NCBI GenBank assembly: GCA_963995525.1
Contig: OZ023205.1
Coordinates: 53,467,505 to 53,531,504, forward strand
Direction of reading: 5' to 3'
DNA: 64,000 bases
Source of the DNA: Escarpia spicata
Lineage: Eukaryota; Annelida; Polychaeta; Sabellida; Siboglinidae
How positions within the stretch are numbered: the stretch's first letter is position 1; each line of letters starts with the position of its first letter. Both the position numbers and the translations under genes were made by a program. Shown here piece after piece: positions 13,214 to 23,000 of the stretch. The notes beneath the pieces are model-generated. The model was not told the DNA's origin, did not search any database, and saw only the letters and a list, made by a program, of their open reading frames with translations.

Positions 13214-13222
13214 GGTCTATAT
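13214..13222 (+). promoter_or_regulatory. Candidate TATA box upstream of galaxin-like gene 2
   Basis: TCTATATAAAA lies about 120 bp upstream of the conserved exon at 13340. It is a good TATA match on the coding strand; use is inferred. Confidence 0.35.
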
Positions 13223-13339
13223 AAAACATTACAGATTGTATGAGAGACACTCGATACACAGTATTGCTCGATATGAAGTAACCGACACATTTATCGATGG
13301 ATTTTGTTTATTAAATTTATTGGATTTCGTTGATTTCAG

Positions 13340-14089
13340 GGTTCAACGCGGGATCATTGGGTTCGTACTTCTGGCTGTCTTATGCGCACATTGTCAGGCG
13401 TTTTTCCTGCATGTGAAGAGTAAGTATTTTAATCATAATATAGTGTTGTACTACGATGCCTTCATCGCCCCAGTATTAACACAACACGAGCACTTGTGTG
13501 ACATGTTGCAACATATAGGATGCATTCCATTCATGTAGATATTACTGTTCTACAATTTGATAAATAAATTGATATTCGATGTTTAAAAACTTATGTCAGG
13601 AATTACCCTTTATTTATCAATCCACACCCAGTTACTAATGGTGTGTTTTTAGATGAGCTGCAGCCAGCCCCCCGTCTTTGCTTAAACGTAACAACCATTT
13701 GTTTCTATAAAAAATACTGAACATGGAAATGTTATAGTTAATATAATAGAACATAACCTGTGTATGTTGGCAACTTATAATAAAACTTTTCTACAATTTT
13801 ACAACAACAACGAGAGTATTCGATGTTTGTCCATGTAACCTTTTCTTAGGGCATGTGATGTAACCAGTTGTACTGTGGCCACATTGTAACATTGTTCTCC
13901 ATCATTTGCCGTTTTGCAGAGTGTGGAGGGAAAGACTACTACCCCGTACGCAGTAGATGTTGCGATGGAACAATTCAACCCTATCTGCCCACAGCCTTTT
14001 GTTGCGGCAAACAGGTGTACTACAAAAAGTTATTTGAGAAATGCGTCAATGGAAACATTATTAAGCCGATAATTATCAAAAAGACTTGA
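13340..14089 (+). CDS. Galaxin-like small secreted protein 2 (start unresolved, possibly 5'-damaged)
   Basis: Two exons are supported: 13340-13419 and 13920-14089, joined in phase 1 (AAGA|GTAAGT donor, TTTTGCAG acceptor). The first carries a hydrophobic signal core (GFVLLAVLCAHCQAF). The second encodes C-x11-CC-x12-CC-x12-C with CCDGTI, CCGKQVYY and CVNGNI, then stops at 14087-14089. It is most like the gene at 7121-7968. In that gene, and in the two copies at 57743 and 62002, an in-frame ATG lies a few codons before the conserved Arg; here the matching codon is GTT, so the start is lost or lies in another upstream exon spliced at TTTCAG|G (13337-13339). Extension to the distant in-frame ATG at 13200 would remove the N-terminal signal position. 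Confidence 0.6.
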
Positions 14090-14350
14090 CATTGTGAATT
14101 TGTAATCATCCAAGAAATGCAATTTGATGACACCATTTATGGTTGGAATTGGAGCTTGCTTGTGGAACATCTGACTTACTTTGTGGTTAGTGTGAATCGT
14201 GTTATAACCGTGTTGAACACAGGTAATTGGAATATATGGACACTGTTATCTTTCCATCACTTATAAAAGAATCGTCAAAATCGAACAGGAGCTATCGCCA
14301 CGTCCAATATTTGACTAGGCGGTTAATTTTACATTAATGTTAGCCAAGCT

Positions 14351-14353
<3 letters not shown>
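14090..14353. other. 3' flank of galaxin-like gene 2
   Basis: AT-rich sequence after the stop codon, with no recognisable element before the GT microsatellite. Confidence 0.4.

Positions 14354-14424
<71 letters not shown>
14354..14424. repeat. (GT)n microsatellite
   Basis: Thirty-five uninterrupted GT dinucleotides, then a GCATGCACGCGTGCG alternating extension. Confidence 0.95.
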
Positions 14425-14425
<1 letters not shown>

Positions 14426-14844
14426 ATGCACGCGTGCGTGTGTTTCTATATTGTTTTACATTGTTTATTACATCTTATATATAGCTTGATTTTTTCCACA
14501 TTGTGTTCATGTATACTTTGATTGATAATTAATGTGTTACAATTTGATATTGCACAGTATAAAAACGGACATTCTTCTAGCAGACCTAATTAAACTAGTA
14601 ATACTAATAACAATTGTAATATGCCTCGAATACCCGATGATATACACACCAAACATATATGCATATCACTATGTGACGATATGTTTTTGAAACTGCGTCC
14701 CGTTGGTTCTGTTCCACAAACAAGACAGAGGACGTTTGAGTGGTACATTGAATCGGGTATAGTCACGAAGAACTATTGGCGTGGTTAGTCTTTAGGCGTC
14801 TTAAGTTCAGGCTCTTTACGTGACCTCGGCGTTGTTTGAGTATT

Positions 14845-14960
14845 ATAATAATAATAATAAACTTTATTTATACACCATCAAATCCGGGACTAATGACCCC
14901 CGTTCACGGGTGTTTACAAATTGCCAATCATATAAGAAGCATAAAAACACTTTTAAGAGA
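14845..14960 (-). mobile_element. Probable LINE 3' tail on the minus strand
   Basis: An (ATA)n run followed by AAACTTTATTTATACACC and a GGGTGTTTAC-containing stretch. Read on the minus strand this looks like the 3' end and short tandem tail of a CR1/L2-type LINE. No coding part is attached, and the remainder to 15432 is AT-rich sequence without features. Confidence 0.35.
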
Positions 14961-15432
14961 ACAAATAAGAAAATAAATTAAATTAGCAAACAATATCCTA
15001 GTATATAGTGTATGCATATATATATAAGCCTAAGTATAGTAAAATTACGGGTAAATGCAATGATAAAATAAACGATTAGCAAAAGTGCTGAACAGCTGAA
15101 CCTACTGGAAAAAATATATATATAATAAAAATAGATATATAAATAAATACAAAATAATTATATGACAATGACGTATCGACTGGACGCGCTTCGATTGTAA
15201 AATAATATAACTGTATAGTGCCAAATTAAGTAACTAATCACTTCACTTTAATTAAGGTTTTTGCTTTAAACTGAGATTGCGGTACCGTCTTTACAATATT
15301 GTCACGTCCGGTAGCATTATTGTGTATCTTTGGTTGTTTCGCATCGAACAAACTGATTCGTTATTAGTTGTATGCCAACATTTACTGTCCATAATAAAAA
15401 CAAATTAACTGTTCACCCACATACACATATAA

Positions 15433-15438
15433 CACAAC
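15433..15438. repeat. Left target-site duplication of the Polinton
   Basis: CACAAC directly precedes the left terminal inverted repeat, and the same six bases directly follow the right one at 30812-30817. Six-base duplications are the hallmark of Polinton integration. Confidence 0.95.
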
Positions 15439-15639
15439 AGTAGTATGTAGGTAAGGTTCACCCTCGCCCCGCCCCTTTTTGACCTACTTTAGGCCTAACT
15501 ACGTGCATAAAAAACGTCCTTATCTTTTTCGGGAACCTACTTATAAAAAAAAAGATCAAAGGGTTTTGTGTAACCCGAGAGAAATCGGGAACCTACTTAT
15601 AAAAAACGTGATTGATGGCCTGTCACTTTTGATTGATGA
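15439..15639. repeat. Polinton left terminal inverted repeat
   Basis: About 200 bp matching the reverse complement of 30614-30811 with only a few differences (for example one base in the GC-rich box near 15471, one in CTAACTACGTGC, and an A-run length change near 15550). Within it, the 20 bp segment GGGAACCTACTTATAAAAAA occurs twice as a direct repeat, at about 15531 and 15588. Confidence 0.97.
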
Positions 15640-15646
15640 TATAGAG

Positions 15647-15752
15647 GTGCCACCTAGCGAGTAGCCCAGTAATTAGTTTAGCCCTAGCGGCTATAACGGC
15701 GTCCCTAGTTACGTTAGCTGCGTCCCTAGTTACGTGATAACGCCATCTAGCG
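15647..15752. promoter_or_regulatory. Left subterminal CTCF-like motifs
   Basis: Two motifs read on the minus strand: TCGCTAGGTGGCAC (15647-15660) and TCGCTAGATGGCGT (around 15739-15752). They match the core CTCF consensus CCASYAGRKGGCRS at 11 to 12 of 14 positions. They are the inverted counterparts of the array at 30419-30604. Each is followed by a CCAGTAA-type word, as on the right. Three GCGTCCCTAGTTACG words lie nearby (15699-15780). Binding is inference. Confidence 0.45.
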
Positions 15753-16265
15753 ATTATTCCAGTAACAGCGTCCCTAGTTACGATATAGCCATATGGTTAT
15801 AGCTGAAACCACCGTGGTTATATTATAGCTAAAACCACCGTGGTTATGAAGGCACTAAACCCACTGTGTACGAGAATACCCGCTGTACCCTATACCGCTG
15901 AGTGATTACAGCGGTGGAATTTGATATACGGCCGGCCTAGTTACGGGCGGTTAAAAATAGATCTACGGCTAGCCGCTGTTAGCCGGTTCTGTAACGGCGT
16001 TGATTTCAGCTGGTTGGCGTTATTGAAACGAATCCCATGCACGCGTTTAAAAGCTATACTCAGCGGTCGGCTTGTTGAGGCAGCGGGATGTTTATGCGGT
16101 GGATAGACGAATGGACGCAAAATGGTGGTATGTTGTTATATAGCCGATACTATCAAAACGAAACGAGGCGCATGCATACGTTTAGCATTTAAAAGCTGTA
16201 CTCAACGGTAAGGCAGGCTGCTTATAGGCGATAGATAGACGAGTGAATGCGGTGTAAGTTATGTT
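15753..16265. other. Polinton left non-coding arm
   Basis: No gene seen. It contains a tandem pair of an AAACCACCGTGGTTAT-type palindromic word (about 15805-15848) and a diverged duplication: the CGCATGCATACGTTTAGC block at 16170 resembles 16036-16056, each followed by AAAAGCTRTACTCARCGGT and a GGCGATAGATAGACGA-like word. Confidence 0.5.
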
Positions 16266-16269
16266 TTGT

Positions 16270-17120
16270 TTATTCATAGAAATCACGGTGGTGCCGTGAA
16301 CCAGGCGGGCGGCTCTGAGATTGCCCCAAGTGCGGTAGTCGCGCTGTTCGTGTACGGTCCGAATCGTATTGGCGCTGCAATAAGGTCGAGCGACCTACAG
16401 GCACTAAAGGCGAGTTAAAGCCGCGTCTCTCGTATAATTCATCAGACGGGATAGGCGTATACCACGATCCGTCGTCCGCGCGTACGGAAAAGGACGACAG
16501 GATTCCGTCGGCGTCGTCGGAAGCCTGGTCGACTGTGAACGGGTGGGGTGTAGTGGAGCTGATCCATTCAGCGTCCGTCAACCCCGGGAAGACGGTTGGC
16601 TCGTCGTCTCCCGATCCCTGGAGATCGACGGGAGTTGGTGGCCGTGGCACGCCGGTGACGCGACAGATAGGCCTATCGTAGACGTTTGGTAGTGTCGGCA
16701 GTGTGATAGGGCGGCGCAGGTGGTTTCTGTGAATAACGCATTTGGCAATTAAGTAAAATTAATTACGTATAGGAAAATGTACTAAATAATTAATAAAGAA
16801 TGAAAACGTGTACTAAATATAAGTAAATAAATTATGAAAAGTAATTAATAAAGAATGAAAACCGACAGCTGTACTAAATAATTAATGAAGAATTACATAT
16901 ATAATTAAAGAAATTATAAATCGGGGTGTTCGAAAAAGTAACAGCACTAAATATAAGTTATAAAGAGAGTAATTAAATAAAGAATGAAAGCTGTAGTAAT
17001 ATATAATTAAAGAATTATAATAATAAGTTATAACAAAAGTAAATAATAAGAAAATACAACGTACCGCTGTTCGTTTGCGGCGGCAGGTTCTCGCGTAGCA
17101 AGTGTTCGGGAGGCGGCCAT
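16270..17120 (-). CDS. Unknown two-exon Polinton gene at the left end
   Basis: Exon 1 runs 17120-17065 from ATG; exon 2 runs 16726-16270. The donor is CAGCG|GTACGT and the acceptor TTCACAG|AAACC. Together they give 513 nt and 170 residues, and the join keeps frame, which supports the intron (17064-16727, 338 bp, very AT-rich against a GC-rich coding context). The protein is proline- and acid-rich, with SGDDEPTVFPGLTDAEW in the middle and a basic tail RPPGSRHHRDFYE. I recognise no domain. The TAA stop is embedded in an AATAAA hexamer on the coding strand, so the polyadenylation signal overlaps the stop. No TATA box is apparent. It is transcribed opposite to the RPA-like gene. Without the intron, the reading would have to start at a GTG codon at 16650. 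Confidence 0.55.
16915..16947 (+). promoter_or_regulatory. Duplicate of the polymerase promoter module
   Basis: A 33 bp block beginning TATAAATCGGGGTGTTCG and ending AACAGCAC matches 20048-20080 (the polymerase TATA and start region) at 31 of 33 bases. Here it lies inside the intron of the minus-strand gene 16270-17120, reading plus. No obvious open frame starts directly after it. Confidence 0.6.
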
Positions 17121-17725
17121 GATAGCGAATGAGCGAAGACCGTTGCGTTGTTGTCTAAAGTCAGGTATGTGTTAAGCGCGCATGCGCAAAAGTGACGTAA
17201 AACATCGAATGCAAAGAGATCAAAATAGCAATAAACGAACGTTTAAATGCATAAAATGAACCGTTGTATACGCTTAGTTAGGGATCAGGCATATTGTAGA
17301 GTATTAATAATAGAGAAATTCGATGTGAAAGTCACATTTGACAACGAACGCACTAACGTGAACGTGTAATTTTTTTCTTGGCGATAACTAGAAACCGGAT
17401 GGTGACGCAAACCAGCTATGACGCTAATGGGGTAGCTTATCGTGAATGGAATGTGAAGAGCGAACAATGCTTTTTCCAAAGCCTAACCGACTCGTTAAAA
17501 GTATGAATTTAAGCGTTGTGTGGGATCGGTGGCTAGTAGGGAATTATGTGGTGTTATTATTTTATTAAAATTGGCTGTAAATAAACGTTTGTCAACGAAC
17601 GCACTACATGACCGTTCAATTTTTTTTCCGAAAATAAAAGACATCGGATACTAGGCAGTTATGCGTTGTAATAGAACCGTCGATTAGGGCTGCATGTGTT
17701 AAGTACGCATGCGCCGTATGTTGCT

Positions 17726-17733
17726 TATATAAA
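17726..17733 (+). promoter_or_regulatory. TATA box for the RPA-like gene
   Basis: TATATAAA on the plus strand, 100 bp before ATG 17826 and 25 bp before the in-frame ATG at 17751. The latter would sit at or before the expected transcription start, so I prefer 17826. Confidence 0.6.
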
Positions 17734-17825
17734 CCGGTTGAAAAATTTGTATGTGGTATAACCCAAGTGGTCTGACTGATTTCAGCAGCAACAGCAGCAG
17801 CAGTAGAAGTTCTTCCACTGCGAGA

Positions 17826-18923
17826 ATGGCCGACCATGATGAGATGACGACACCGGTGAAAAAGCTGAAGGCGATGCGTAAAAGGCGTGTAAGGCGAGTG
17901 GCAGTCAGCAGCAACCGCCTGCGGCGGCGACAACACCGCCTGCTAAGAGACCCGTGTTGGTCATAGCGTCCCCGATCGGGCGTAAACGTGGGGCTGACGA
18001 TGCGGCTTTGGAGGAACCGACTCGGCGCGCTTCGCTTGAGAGAGAATGCAGCACTGCAACGTCATCACAGGCTACATTGGTGAGTGTGAGGGAGCTGGCT
18101 TGCGCTGAGAACGGCGTATATAAACTTAAGACCCCCGCCTTCATCGAGGCGGTGAGTTATAAAGACCAGTGCACGTACAGGGGCTGTTCCCATTGCCGAC
18201 GCAAGCTGTATCAAAAAACCACAGATGGCGTTATGCTATGTCGAACCCACGGGGAACAGGATATGGTGAAAAATTTCTTTGCGCTGCGTGTGATGATACG
18301 AGATGGGGATGAAGAAGAAGATGAGATGTGGCTGACGTTGTTTGACACGCAAATGGCTAAGCTCGTTGAGTACCGGGCTGATTACTTGGTGGAATTAAAT
18401 GAGGAGGAACTTCGCGATACTGTACTTGAGTTGACAGGTACGAAAGTGGAGCTCAGTGTGCGTAAGACGACCTGGCAAGGCGAGGCGTCTTATACGGTGC
18501 GCACACTGAAGAGAGACGTTGACGACGACTAATGGGTTTCTTGTGTTATAGGAGGCCCCGCTGGTGACGGCGTTGCTAACTGGTAAACCGACGAGTGATG
18601 AGGCTGCGCGCCTACTAGACGAGATAGTGGAAAATTACGTAATGGCCTGGTGTTCAGCTTACGAAGCGATGAGCGCCTACTAGTCGAGCTACATAATAGA
18701 ACGGTGCTCAGCTTATTTAAAGCATGACATTTATTTTTTGTTTTGTCTGCAGGAGGTGCGCCGAGTTCTGCTGGAAATGTTAGCCAATAACGAAAGGATG
18801 CGTGCAAGGTACGCGGAGGTTGCCTTGTTCGTACAAACACTGCTGGATCGGACAATGACGGATAGTGAGACGAAAGATGCCGCGCTGCTGGCTCGTGTTA
18901 CCGCTGAAAAAGAGGCGGACTAA
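17826..18923 (+). CDS. RPA-like single-stranded DNA-binding protein (frameshifted, probably spliced)
   Basis: The main segment (17882-18496) contains a zinc-ribbon-like pattern C-x4-C-x2-C then CRTHG (about 18165-18250), followed by an OB-like stretch with FFALRVMIRDGDEEE and MWLTLFDTQMAKLV. This arrangement resembles the C-terminal DNA-binding domain of replication protein A large subunit. A role in coating single strands during element replication is inferred. The frame leading from ATG 17826 (MADHDEMTTPVKKL) meets the domain frame only through a one-base shift near 17880, at an AAAA run, so the gene is either broken there or misassembled. Downstream, two phase-0 exons are plausible: 18552-18638 after TTATAG, and 18753-18923 after TCTGCAG, ending at TAA. 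CTAAT branch-point-like words precede acceptors. Without splicing, translation ends at 18532. Confidence 0.5.
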
Positions 18924-18945
18924 TGATAATAATGTGTGTTTGTAG

Positions 18946-19082
18946 AGAGCACGACGGCCTGAACGTGAGAGATTACTACTGAAGTACGACGCTAAGGCGC
19001 ATACGCGTTACGGTCGTGCGCACGATCGCCGTGGGAAGCGTAATTATAATGTATGTTTGTAGGCGCCTGCTTTGTGCTATAG
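18946..19082 (+). other. Unresolved short exon-like segment
   Basis: After the acceptor-like TGTTTGTAG (18937-18945) an open stretch encodes a basic peptide (ARRPERERLLLKYDAKAH, then RRGKR-like text), ending at a stop near 19060. Two further TAG acceptor-like sites follow at about 19062 and 19082. I could not find a donor that joins it in frame to either neighbour. Confidence 0.25.
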
Positions 19083-19688
19083 GGATGCGCGGGCGTCGTC
19101 GATAGCGCGTTGGATGCTATCATCGAGGAGGCGCTCGGTGCACCACCGCCGTACGAAATTCTACACCAGATCGTGCCGTCGTGTTGTTGGAATCCATCAC
19201 CGTCGGAAGTGATACAACGACACGTCGTCGAGCCGGGGCGGGGTCAGTTGGCTTGTCGATATGAACGACATGCGATGTCCCTTCTCGCTGAACACCTCGG
19301 TGAGATGATACTGGAGACGGCGCGCGATCGATGCGGTGCTTGCGAAGTTAATGAGGGCTGTCCGTACGTGCATATGGTCGGCTATCGCGCGGGTCGATCT
19401 ACTCGTGAGTACGCACAGCGCTACGACAACGTAGCCGACCTCGTCAAGCATCACTTCAACGCCGTGTTGGAAACGTGTCTACATCGATCGCTGATACCGA
19501 CCTTCGTACGTCTCGTGCAGCTACTACACGTTAAGGCGCACGGACAGCAACCGGGGCGAGCGGGGGAACTGTATTTGGTCCAGTTCGTGTCGGACTGGCT
19601 ACTTGGCACGGATTGGCGCGACTTCATCAACCGCGCTCGACTGGAATCGGCAGTGCACGTGTACATACAGTGCAGAAGCGGCCTTTAA
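19083..19688 (+). CDS. Unknown Cys-containing Polinton protein
   Basis: Open from 19083, just after GTGCTATAG, to a stop at 19686-19688. The first in-frame codons lack ATG (a TTG at 19110, first ATG at 19274), so the N-terminus probably comes from an upstream exon. The protein (about 200 residues) is mostly helical-looking, with a CC pair near the start, a C-x2-C-x5-C-x3-H cluster (RCGACEVNEGCPYVH) that could bind metal, and a C-terminal FVSDWLLGTDWRDFINRARL segment. I recognise no family. An AATAAA signal lies 70 bp downstream (19758-19763). It sits between the RPA-like gene and the polymerase on the same strand, so an early or replication-associated role is possible but unproven. Confidence 0.5.
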   Translation, partial: GCAGVVDSALDAIIEEALGAPPPYEILHQIVPSCCWNPSPSEVIQRHVVEPGRGQLACRYERHAMSLLAEHLGEMILETARDRCGACEVNEGCPYVHMVGYRAGRSTREYAQRYDNVADLVKHHFNAVLETCLHRSLIPTFVRLVQLLHVKAHGQQPGRAGELYLVQFVSDWLLGTDWRDFINRARLESAVHVYIQCRSGL

Positions 19689-19757
19689 ATCGAATGAACA
19701 TTACTGCTTATTCTGCTGATTTGCTTTTAATATCGCTTTCCGTTGTACGATACGCTT

Positions 19758-19763
19758 AATAAA
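19758..19763 (+). terminator. Polyadenylation signal
   Basis: AATAAA, 70 bp after the stop codon of the gene ending at 19688. Confidence 0.6.
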
Positions 19764-19793
19764 ACGTTGAAAATGTACGTTCCGTTTCCGAGT

Positions 19794-19798
<5 letters not shown>

Positions 19799-19827
<29 letters not shown>

Positions 19828-20036
19828 ACTTAACAAAATCGTCATTAACTGCGCATCGTTACTTAACAAAACCGCCACCCCACTCACTGCGCATCGTTAC
19901 TTAACAAAACCGCCACCCCCAACACACTTAACAAAAAACCGTCATTAACTGCGCATCGTTACTTAACAAAACCGCCACCCCGCGCATCGTTACTTAACAA
20001 AACCGCCACCCCACGTTACTCACTGCGCATGTCCGT
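19799..20036. repeat. (CA)n run and roughly 30 bp tandem repeats upstream of the polymerase
   Basis: A short (CA)13 run (19799-19824) is followed by four to five copies of a unit containing GCGCATCGTTACTTAACAAA and CCGCCACCCC. Copies are near 19850, 19890, 19947 and 19980, with partial versions between. They directly precede the polymerase TATA box. They could be promoter elements or simply expansion. Confidence 0.8.
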
Positions 20037-20047
20037 ACCACCTCTGT

Positions 20048-20080
20048 TATAAATAGGGGTGTTCGAAAAAGTAGCAGCAC
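20048..20080 (+). promoter_or_regulatory. Polymerase TATA box and start-site module
   Basis: TATAAATA at 20048-20055 lies 41 bp before ATG 20089, followed by GGGGTGTTCGAAAAAGTA. The 33 bp block is duplicated at 16915-16947. Confidence 0.65.
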
Positions 20081-20088
20081 AAAAAAGT

Positions 20089-23000
20089 ATGCCGCCTACT
20101 ACTAGGTGGCAATGTCCGAAATGCGGTACTTATTTCGCGAAACAGTCGACGTTAGAGCGACACGCGAAGAGTTCGAAACGATGCGGCGATAATGCGCTAT
20201 GCGTAAAGCGACGAGTGTCCGAAATGCGGCGTAACGTACAGTACGCGCGACGCGATGCTACGACACCTGGGGGAACGGTGCGGTCGTCCGGAGGTGTCGC
20301 CACCTCCCGATGATTCTTCCAATCCACCACCACCACCACCATCAGCCGACGCTCTTCAACGCGTCGTGGACGAGCATCGACGTAGCATAGAGACGTCGGT
20401 AGCGCTCGGTGCCGTGCAGTCCCGCTACAACTATCGCATGACCGCCTGTACGAGTACGCGGGTGCTCGAACCGCGTCTGAGGGTTATGTTTCGCGAACAA
20501 AAGAATGCGTTTAAAATAAACGTAAGCTATGGTTTCGTGTTACGCCACAAGGTGTCGGGTCGTTACCGCTATTTTCATTCGTCCTGTAACTGCTGCGGTC
20601 GCCTTCTCGAAACGCCCGCCCTCGTAACCGATAGCCGTTCTTTCGAACGATTCCTCGACGTCGTGCGCACGACCGACGTACTACAGTACGTCATCGCGCA
20701 GCGTCCCGACTCGGGGTGGGTGGTCGAGCTCGTAACGAACGCCACCTACTTCGTGAACGCCATCCTAAACCATCCTATCGGGTGCGTCGGCGCCGCGCTC
20801 CCCTCCTATGTGCGAAAAAACAAGCACGTCGTGACGTTGACGAACGATCGTCGAGGCACGCCCTACGACGATCATCTATGCCTCTTCCGGTGCATCGGTA
20901 TCCACCTGCAAGGCGGCTGCGGTGGGAGCCTAAATACGACCCGTTTAACGCGAGTAGCTAAACAACTGAGCGCGCGCTACGGCCCGACGCCGAACGGCGT
21001 GCGCCTGAACGAACTGGAACGCGTGGAGACGATTTTCGGCATCAACATCGCCGTCTATCGACTGAAGGCGACTGGCGCCGCCGAACTAGTCCGTCGGTCG
21101 ATCGAAACGCACCCCACGACCCTGAACGTCAACCTGTACGAGAATCACTTCTCGTACATAATCGACCTGCGCGCGTACGCGAAAACGTACAAGTGCTCGA
21201 AATGCGGCAACTCCCTCTGGCAGTACCCGTCGCAATTACGACGCCACGAAGCGACGTGCGAGGGCGGTGTTCGTCACGTGTTTCCCGGCGGCGTCTACCG
21301 ACCGACGCCGTCCGTATTTCAACGGCTCGACGACGAAGGTATCGACGTCGGCGACGACGATCTGCGCTACTATCCGTACCCCGCGACATTCGATTTTGAA
21401 TGTTATTTTGCCGCCAACGATCTGCCGCCGGATACCGACAATTGTCGGTGGCTAGCGCGACCCGAACTGCTCAGCGTGAACGTTGCGTCGAACGTGCCCG
21501 GACACGAAGCGGCGCGCTGTTACGTCACGACCGGTGATTCGGCCGACCTAGCGCGCCGCCTCATCGATGACCTGGAAGCCGTGAGCGCGGCGGCGTGCGC
21601 GGTTCTACGCCCCCGCTATGATGCGGTCTTCGAGGCGCTCGAAGCGCTCGACGAAGACTGGCGGCGACGACGCGACGACGACAACGATTCGTCACCGTAC
21701 GCCGCACTCACCGACAGCCTGTGGACGCACCTTCGTCAAATGCCCGTACTGGGCTTCAACAGCGGTAAGTACGATTTGAATGTCGTCAAAAAGTACTTGA
21801 CCCCCCTGCTCATAACCGACGACGCGCAGCACACATCGTCGGCGTTCACCATTAAACGACAGAACGCTTACATGTGCCTGACGACGTCGACGTTGAAATT
21901 TCTCGACATAACTAATTACCTCGCGCCCGATGTCAGCTACGAGCGCTATCTGAAAGCGTACGGCTGCGCGGCGACGAAGTAGTACTTTCCGTACGAATAT
22001 ATCGACGCGTTGACGCGCCTGGACGAGACCGTCCTGCCGCCGCGCGAAACTTTCTACAGCCACCTGAAACGCGAGGGAATCTCCGCGGAGGCGTACGAAA
22101 TTTGTGCGACGGCGTGGCGCGACGAGCGCATGACGACGATGCGCGATTTTCTAATCTGGTATAATAACCGAGATGTGGCGCCGTTTCTCGAGGCCCTCGA
22201 GCGGCAGTTCGCCTTCTATCGCCATCAGCGCATCGACATGTTCAAGGACGCCATCAGCGGACCGGGGTTGACGTTGTTGTACCTATTCAACGACCTGCCG
22301 CTGTCAATCCATTTCTCGCTGTTCAACGAACCGAACAAAGACCTACACCGCCTACTGCAGTCGCAGATCGTCGGCGGTCCATCGATCATCTTCTCGCATC
22401 ATCACGAAGCCGGCGTGACGTCGATTCGAGGCGGTAACAACCCGTGTCGTTCGATAGTCGGCTATGACGCGAACGGCCTCTATCTATCGGCGATTATGCG
22501 GGAAATGCCGACGGGTTGGTACACGCGCCGACGCGCGGAGAACGGCTTTCGAGCGGAACGCGTGCACCGCTACGGTCGTATGGCCGTAGAGTGGTTGACG
22601 TACAAAGCGGAACGAATCGGCACTCCTATACGGCACCAGTTGAACGGACGCGAGAAGCGCGTCGGTAAGTACCGAGTCGACGGTTGGTGCGCCGCCACGC
22701 GAACGGCGTATCAATTTCACGGCTGTTACTTTCACGGCTGCCCGATATGCCAGACGCACGTGACGACGAACGCCGTCAACGGTCAACCGATGACGACGCT
22801 GTACGCCGCGACGATCGCCGTGACGGCCTACCTGCGCCGCCACTTCGATGCCGTCGTCGAAATGTGGGAGTGCCAGTGGCGAGCCGTGATACCCCCCGTG
22901 GCGCCACCCGACGCGCCGCCGAGGTGCGTAACGCACTCGACGATACTGGAGGGTGTACGCGACGGCTTTCTATTCGGTCTCGTGCAATGCGATATCGCCG

